From assembly GCA_042095835.1 (NCBI GenBank), contig JBELML010000037.1, positions 1-45,351 of the forward strand: a stretch of 45,351 nt of DNA, given 5' to 3'. Of this stretch, positions 41,024-45,351 are shown piece by piece (position 1 is the first letter of the stretch; each line of letters opens with the position of its first letter). The stretch comes from DATFKA01 sp042095835. Its GTDB lineage: Bacteria > Bacteroidota > Bacteroidia > Chitinophagales > Saprospiraceae. The position numbers were made by a program, and so were the translations under genes. The notes beneath the pieces are model-generated. The model saw nothing but the letters and a program-made list of their open reading frames with translations, did no database searches and had not been told where the DNA came from.

Positions 41024-41727
41024 TTTCGGTTTCGTTTTGTCCATTGGAATAGCTGCCAAATCAAGGCAAAAATGAAAAGACCAATAACATCGACTACTAG
41101 AATATAAATGGGCCAAGGACCAAACCAGTCTAGAGGAGATGCAGTCGGAGGTTTTCCTAATAGATATACGTAATTACTACCTAGGGCTAGATTTACTAAA
41201 ACCGCAAAAAGAAAATAAAACTGTAAACCCATAAATGATTGCAGGATACTTTTCCTTGAAGGAATATACTCAAAAACGGCACTCAAATAAATGAAGAAAA
41301 AGACCAATCCACCATGTACGATCCAATACTTGAAAAAGGTATAATTGGGGAAGCCATTGATGAGATGAGGCGTCAGTAATGCTACAAAAGTTCCTAGAAA
41401 AACCCAATAGACGAATAACTCGAATCGCTTTAATGAAGGTTTCCAAAAAAGGAAGGGAAGAGAAACGGCCAATAAATTACAGATATCAATCGGCAGATCG
41501 GTTTTGTAATTAAAGTCTCCAAGCGAAAGTCTAATGATGCTCCAAATCACCACTGTAGACGAAATAAATACAGCGGCCAACCTTAAAAAGGAAACCTGCC
41601 TTGCGGAAGACCACCGGCGAGCAAACCTAGGAAGAGCTATACTCAAGAGTATCAAAATAGCTAAAACAGCAAGGTGCTGGGAACCCCAGGTCTTAAAAGA
41701 CGTATTTTCGATTAAAAAGCCATTCAT
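41020..41727 (-). CDS. TIGR02206-family (YwaF-like) integral membrane protein
   Basis: 235 residues with about six or seven membrane helices and very short loops. The pattern TDLPIDICNLLAVSLPFLFW, GTFVALLTPHLINGFPNYTFFKYWIVHGGLVFFFIYLS and SPLDWFGPWPIYILVVDVIGL is that of the TIGR02206 family, whose role is unknown. The conserved H in TFFKYWIVHGG suggests an enzyme or transporter site. The stop codon overlaps the ATG of the following glycosyltransferase by four bases (41020-41023), so the two proteins are made together. Confidence 0.88.
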   Translation of the reverse strand: MNGFLIENTSFKTWGSQHLAVLAILILLSIALPRFARRWSSARQVSFLRLAAVFISSTVVIWSIIRLSLGDFNYKTDLPIDICNLLAVSLPFLFWKPSLKRFELFVYWVFLGTFVALLTPHLINGFPNYTFFKYWIVHGGLVFFFIYLSAVFEYIPSRKSILQSFMGLQFYFLFAVLVNLALGSNYVYLLGKPPTASPLDWFGPWPIYILVVDVIGLFIFALIWQLFQWTKRNRK

Positions 41728-41780
41728 CTTCTAAAAATACATCTACTGATGATCCTATTCTAAAATGGCGCGTATAAAAA

Positions 41781-42833
41781 TCACTCTATTCCGGATAAAC
41801 TAGTAAAGGTATTTCCATCGTAAAGGCTCAAATCAGTGTTTCTTGTTCCAATCCAAATATTGCCAGTTTTATCTTCCAAGATGGACCAAATAGCGGTATT
41901 TAGAAGTCCATCTTTTGTGGTAAAACAAGTAAAGGATGTTCCATCATAACTACAAAGTCCATCTCCACCAAACCAAAGGTGACCCTTGCTGTCTTCAATC
42001 ATTCTAGTAATAACATTCCCGGATAAGCCCTCATTTTTCGTAAAACTTGTAAATGAGCTACCATCAAAACGGTAGGCACCACTCCAGTTGCTGAACCAAA
42101 TATTCCCTTTTCTATCTTGCAAAACAGGCCAAGCCCAATTGTCACCGTTCGGCTTAAGATTAGTTATTGTGTGGCCATCGTAACGAAATACACCTTCATT
42201 AACTCGACCACCAAACCAAATGTTACCGTCATTATCTTCTAAAATATACTCCACGTTATTATTACTGCTCAAAAAACCACCTACACCTTCATTAACTTTA
42301 AAAGGTATAAAGGATTTGCCATCATAGATAAATACACCATCAATTGTTGCCAACCATAGCTTACCGTTTTTAGCTTGCATGATACTAAACACATCACGTC
42401 TATTATTATAGGTATTGGCTGGCTTGTTTTCTTGTAAGGGTATTTGAATTTTGGAAAATGTGTAGCCATCATACACACAAACACCTTCGGAGGTAGCGAT
42501 CCAAATCTTACCCTCTTTATCTTCCATCAGATGATGAACCATATTACTACTGAGGCCATCAATCTCCGTAAACTGTATAAAAGATTGTCCATTATATTTG
42601 TAAAGGCCATCATACGTAGTACCAAACCAAAGGTTACCAGATTGATCCTGTATACTACAATGGACATTGTCACCTGGATTAGAGCCCTGTGTCTTTACAA
42701 GTTTTGGTTTTTCCGCAGCAAATATTTTTGAAGCATTTACTTTTTCTTTTGACAAGCTGCTATCGACTTGACCCTTGCAAGAAATAAATCCAACTATCCA
42801 TACAGAAAAGATAAGCCAGGTAAATAATTTCAT
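41781..42833 (-). CDS. Seven-bladed two-component-regulator-type propeller lipoprotein
   Basis: 350 residues from the ATG at the complement of 42831-42833; the frame runs on into the tandem repeat, which is why the longer start is rejected. Lipoprotein signal, lipobox GFISC. It holds seven Reg_prop (PF07494-like) repeats, each about 40 residues with the core DxxGNxWFGT (for example DQSGNLWFGT, DKEGKIWIAT, DNDGNIWFGG, DRKGNIWFSN, DKTGNIWIGT). This is enough for one complete seven-bladed propeller. In hybrid two-component systems this module senses polysaccharide fragments; here it stands alone with no kinase part, so a ligand-binding or adaptor role is guessed. The 7-base repeat array begins 30 bases upstream. 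Confidence 0.85.
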   Translation of the reverse strand: MKLFTWLIFSVWIVGFISCKGQVDSSLSKEKVNASKIFAAEKPKLVKTQGSNPGDNVHCSIQDQSGNLWFGTTYDGLYKYNGQSFIQFTEIDGLSSNMVHHLMEDKEGKIWIATSEGVCVYDGYTFSKIQIPLQENKPANTYNNRRDVFSIMQAKNGKLWLATIDGVFIYDGKSFIPFKVNEGVGGFLSSNNNVEYILEDNDGNIWFGGRVNEGVFRYDGHTITNLKPNGDNWAWPVLQDRKGNIWFSNWSGAYRFDGSSFTSFTKNEGLSGNVITRMIEDSKGHLWFGGDGLCSYDGTSFTCFTTKDGLLNTAIWSILEDKTGNIWIGTRNTDLSLYDGNTFTSLSGIE

Positions 42834-42863
42834 AGCGCTGTTTTTAGATTTGGCACTAAATAA

Positions 42864-42982
42864 GTGTCGGGTGTCAAGTGTCAGGTGCCAGGTGTCAAGT
42901 GCCAAGTGTCAGGTGTCAAGTGTCAGGTGTCAAGTGTCAAGTGTCAAGTGTCAGGTGTCAAGTGTCAAGTGTCAGGTGTCAA
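42864..42982. repeat. Seventeen-copy heptamer tandem array (GTGTCAA/GTGTCAG)
   Basis: Exactly seventeen 7-base units without a break, 42864-42982. Units are GTGTCAA or GTGTCAG, with the variants GTGTCGG (first), GTGCCAG and GTGCCAA. Seven is not a multiple of three, so all frames stay open and produce false reading frames rich in CQVSSVK. It lies where the promoter of the propeller lipoprotein should be. Confidence 0.97.
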
Positions 42983-43040
42983 GTCCTATATATTATGTCT
43001 CATGTGTTATGTCCTATGTCTCATGCCTCTCCGTCTCTCT
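42983..43040. repeat. Degenerate heptamer stretch joining the two arrays
   Basis: Between the arrays the 7-base rhythm persists in worn form: ATGTCTC, ATGTGTT, ATGTCCT, ATGTCTC, ATGCCTC. The GTC core is kept while the flanks change. Confidence 0.55.
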
Positions 43041-43152
43041 CCCAGTCCCCCAGTCTCCCGGTCTCCCAGTCCCCAGTCTCCCGGTCTCCCAGTCCCCAGT
43101 CTCCCAGTCTCCCAGTCCCCAGTCCCCCAGTCTCCAAAGTCCCCGTTCCCCG
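43041..43152. repeat. C-rich 7/8-base tandem array, G-quadruplex-prone on the minus strand
   Basis: Units TCCCAGTC (8 bases) and CCCAGTC (7 bases) alternate, with TCCCGGTC and CCCCAGTC variants, about thirteen copies, ending two bases before the stop codon of the RavA-like gene. The minus strand therefore has repeated GGG/GGGG tracts spaced by four or five bases, the pattern of G-quadruplex DNA or RNA. Confidence 0.9.
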
Positions 43153-43154
43153 TT

Positions 43155-44726
43155 TTACAAAGACTGATAACTATACCGAATCTTATCCAATCGCAATTTC
43201 AGGTTCTGCAATGCTTTTTTTACTTCCTCAAGGTTGGCCTGCACGATACTGGCTTTCTGCTGATCTACAAATAGATTTCCTGCTAAACCATCCAATTCTT
43301 CAGGGCTATTCAATTGGATTTGTTGTTCTTGAGATTCAATGTATTGATAGATTCTTTGGAATCGTTCTTCCCAATATTGGGCAACTACATCGTGTGGTTT
43401 TTTGAAGATAATTTCCGTCTTTTCTCCTTTAATAGTAGCCAAAGGGAAGGTGTAGACTACAGAGTTATATTCTACCTCAATCCTAAACTGGCCATTTCCT
43501 CTTTTGGCTTTCAATCGGTTTCTTAGATTGATCTCATCATCATAAAAATTAGTTACCACCAGCTCATTACGATCTAAGTTTCTAAAGGCTTTGGTAGACA
43601 CCAAAACGCCTTCAAACTTATTATCTTCTTTGACTAGTTTGTAATATTCTTCTTGGAAGACCTCCAGTTGTTCTTGAGTAGTGGTATGGGGTACTTTTAT
43701 TTCAGCTTCTACGTCCTGCTCAAAATCATGCACCTCTCTTTTGATCATATTGAGATTAATGGCCATAGTGTAGCCGTGCTTGCGGATGGCATCACTAATG
43801 ATATCATTGATAACTTCTTTTTGGGAAGGATGTGCCCACAAGCAATGTTCCATCAAAAAGCAATCCATTAAATCTACTTTCGGGCGACCATTTAGAAAGG
43901 CGGAAGTTCGCAGTAAACGGATGATTTTTTTCCAACGGCGGTCGTAAATCTTGATCTCTTTACCTGTGTTATTGGGTTTGGCATTGAAATCATCGATTTT
44001 TATTTTCACGACCTGGATGGTATTGAGCACTTCGGCTGGTACTTCAATTTGGTCAATTGCTTTACTCCAGCTGTCTAGCTCTTGAGCCGTGATTTTAGTG
44101 TCTTCTGCTAAGTCATCTTCATAAACATCTTTGGTGTCGACGATCATGTTCAGAAAATTTCCAAATTGTCGAATGCCCCCAACTTCCAAGCGGAGTAGAA
44201 AACGGTCCCAAATTGGAGCAAGGTTTTGATTGGGTGGCGGTAGTTCATTGCTAGCTGTCACAATCCCGCGTATATCCACCTGGATGTCTTGGTCTCCGTT
44301 ACGATATATTTTCTCATTGAGAATCGTCAGTAAGGCATTCTGAATAGCTGGGCCGGCTTTCCATATTTCATCTAGGAAAACAATATTAGCACCAGGTAAA
44401 TAGCGATCCGTTAATCGCTCGTATTTATCCTCTTCTTTCAGTTTTTTAATAGAAACAGGCCCAAAAATCTCGTCTGGTGTGCTGAACTTACTCATCAAAT
44501 ATTCAAAAGAGGTACCATCCCGAAACGCATACTTTAAACGGCGGGCAATCAAACTTTTACCAACTCCCGGAGGCCCCAACAAGAAGATGCTTTCACCCGC
44601 TATTGCACTTAGCAAGGACAGCTTGATGGCTTCTTCTTTCTCATAAAGCCCTTTTGCCAAAGCATCAATCAAATCTTTTGCCCTCAATTTAATTGCTGTC
44701 TCAATCTTTGTTTTCTGATTATTCAT
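43155..44726 (-). CDS. RavA/MoxR-type AAA ATPase
   Basis: 523 residues from the ATG at the complement of 44724-44726 (a TTG one codon upstream is unlikely). AAA core: Walker A GPPGVGKS at 51-58, FEYLMSKFSTPDEIFGPVSIKKL, Walker B NIVFLDEIWKAGPAIQNALLTILNEK, and the sensor region GIVTASNELPPPNQNLAPIWDRFLLRL. Long C-terminal part (about 260-523) with coiled-coil-like helices, as in RavA. MoxR proteins act as chaperone-like remodelers with a VWA-domain partner, but no VWA gene follows; the G-rich array lies at the stop instead. Confidence 0.92.
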   Translation of the reverse strand: MNNQKTKIETAIKLRAKDLIDALAKGLYEKEEAIKLSLLSAIAGESIFLLGPPGVGKSLIARRLKYAFRDGTSFEYLMSKFSTPDEIFGPVSIKKLKEEDKYERLTDRYLPGANIVFLDEIWKAGPAIQNALLTILNEKIYRNGDQDIQVDIRGIVTASNELPPPNQNLAPIWDRFLLRLEVGGIRQFGNFLNMIVDTKDVYEDDLAEDTKITAQELDSWSKAIDQIEVPAEVLNTIQVVKIKIDDFNAKPNNTGKEIKIYDRRWKKIIRLLRTSAFLNGRPKVDLMDCFLMEHCLWAHPSQKEVINDIISDAIRKHGYTMAINLNMIKREVHDFEQDVEAEIKVPHTTTQEQLEVFQEEYYKLVKEDNKFEGVLVSTKAFRNLDRNELVVTNFYDDEINLRNRLKAKRGNGQFRIEVEYNSVVYTFPLATIKGEKTEIIFKKPHDVVAQYWEERFQRIYQYIESQEQQIQLNSPEELDGLAGNLFVDQQKASIVQANLEEVKKALQNLKLRLDKIRYSYQSL

Positions 44727-44737
44727 CAACGATTCAT

Positions 44738-44780
44738 TAATTTTACATTATTACACCATTACATTCCTACATCATCACAT
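44738..44780. repeat. Degenerate 8-base CATTA-type repeat
   Basis: Units CATTATTA, CACCATTA, CATTCCTA, CATCATCA, CATCACTA follow each other from about 44741, filling the gap between the SlyD-like stop and the RavA-like start. It is the same kind of repeat as at 12508-12547 and keeps the 8-base period. Confidence 0.6.
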
Positions 44781-44782
44781 CA

Positions 44783-45292
44783 CTACCTCCTAACACCACC
44801 AGCTTCTACATAACTTTGTCGCTGCTGTTCTTCTGGAGTAGCCTCCCGAATATGAAGCACTACGCCTTTAAAATGTAGGGTTTTCCCTGCCATGATATGA
44901 TTAAAGTCGACCTTGACAAAGTCATCTGTAGCAATAAGAATTTTTCCATTGTGGGTTTGCCCCAAATCATCGGTTAGTGCTACATATTGACCTATCTCGA
45001 CAAGCCCATCTGGGAGGCGGCCATCGACCTTAAACACATCTATCGGAACATCCACTATATTGCCGGACTCCACTTCGCCATAAGCTTGAGCAGGAGATAA
45101 AAGGAATTCGAAAGCTCCTCCTTCTGGTAGGCCAACTATGGCCTCTTCGAAAGCAGGAAGTAACTGTCCTGTACCAAAATAAAACTTGAATGGATAAATC
45201 TCATCCATCACCTCCAATACAGTGCCCTGAGCATTGTTTTCTCGGAGTGTATAAGATAGCGTGACGACTTTTCCTTTTTCAACTTGCAGCAT
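44783..45292 (-). CDS. SlyD-like FKBP-type peptidyl-prolyl isomerase
   Basis: 169 residues. FKBP core at 1-70 and 120-155: KGKVVTLSYTLRENNAQGTVLEV, FKFYFGTGQLLPAFEEAIVGLPEGGAFEFLLSPAQAYGE. The inserted IF chaperone domain (about 75-120) ends in the typical VDFNHIMAGKTLHFKGVVLHI. The C-terminus lacks the His/Cys-rich metal tail of Escherichia coli SlyD. Cytoplasmic folding helper. It precedes the RavA-like gene on the same strand, and both could be read together across the CATTA repeat. Confidence 0.93.
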   Translation of the reverse strand: MLQVEKGKVVTLSYTLRENNAQGTVLEVMDEIYPFKFYFGTGQLLPAFEEAIVGLPEGGAFEFLLSPAQAYGEVESGNIVDVPIDVFKVDGRLPDGLVEIGQYVALTDDLGQTHNGKILIATDDFVKVDFNHIMAGKTLHFKGVVLHIREATPEEQQRQSYVEAGGVRR

Positions 45293-45351
45293 AGCTTGTA
45301 TTTATTGACACTAAAACGACAGGGCAAGCTAAAGGTTCTAATTTGAGCTTC

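Noticed and set aside
42864..43152. CRISPR array
   Set aside because: The units are 7-8 bases with no spacers, and no cas gene is present.
42775..43405. Three overlapping plus-strand reading frames of 130-175 codons across the tandem repeats
   Set aside because: They are open only because a 7-base unit without stop codons stays open in all frames; the peptides are pure repeat (CQVSS, SPSPQSP) and run antisense into the RavA-like gene.

Overview
The window is a chromosomal segment of a Bacteroidota bacterium, most likely from the Saprospirales/Lewinella side of the phylum (phylum firm, order a guess). The signs are a moderately AT-rich composition, start sites without Shine-Dalgarno sequences, -7 boxes of the TAnnTTTG type, many lipoproteins with a Cys lipobox, LytS/LytTR and propeller signalling proteins, a GSII-type glutamine synthetase and a DASH cryptochrome. 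I see no rRNA, tRNA, CRISPR array, insertion sequence or prophage. Gene order looks like ordinary chromosome with unusual joins and repeats between genes.

Layout. 1-6.8 kb: a SPOR-like lipoprotein, a ZIP metal transporter, then a co-directional set of LytS-type kinase, LytTR regulator and a solitary PstS-like phosphate-binding protein, followed by an exported-type hypothetical on the other strand. 7-16.6 kb: rarA, a membrane-anchored AraC regulator, a single reading frame joining FAD synthetase (RibF) to a family 2 glycosyltransferase, an RluA-type pseudouridine synthase, an ArnT/PMT-like glycosyltransferase whose normal start codon is missing, a second AraC regulator and an exported conserved hypothetical. 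16.7-24.3 kb: an NhaC antiporter divergent from a 1019-residue kinase/M23/class III aminotransferase fusion, two small lipoproteins and a carotenoid oxygenase.

24.4-28.7 kb is a nitrogen assimilation cluster on the minus strand (glnB, amt, porin, GSII glnA, in transcription order). It fits a pathway in which ammonium crosses the outer membrane by the porin and the inner membrane by Amt under P-II control, and is fixed by GSII. Palindromes of one family (TTGATTTCAA) occur in front of glnB and in front of the porin, and an FNR/CRP-like palindrome lies in the divergent promoter region.

28.9-45.3 kb: a TPR-like hypothetical, tyrS-phzF, a large carboxypeptidase-regulatory-like lipoprotein, a membrane-anchored cytochrome c, arfB, a DASH cryptochrome, purK, a metallo-beta-lactamase-fold hydrolase with a nitroreductase, a TIGR02206 membrane protein translationally coupled to a TIGR04283-type glycosyltransferase, a seven-bladed propeller lipoprotein, a RavA/MoxR AAA ATPase and a SlyD-like prolyl isomerase. 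Several intergenic spaces are filled by short-unit tandem repeats: 7-mers and G-quadruplex-prone 8-mers around 42.86-43.15 kb, and CATTA-type 8-mers at 12.5 kb and 44.74 kb. These lie against start or stop codons and are the most unusual non-coding structure here.
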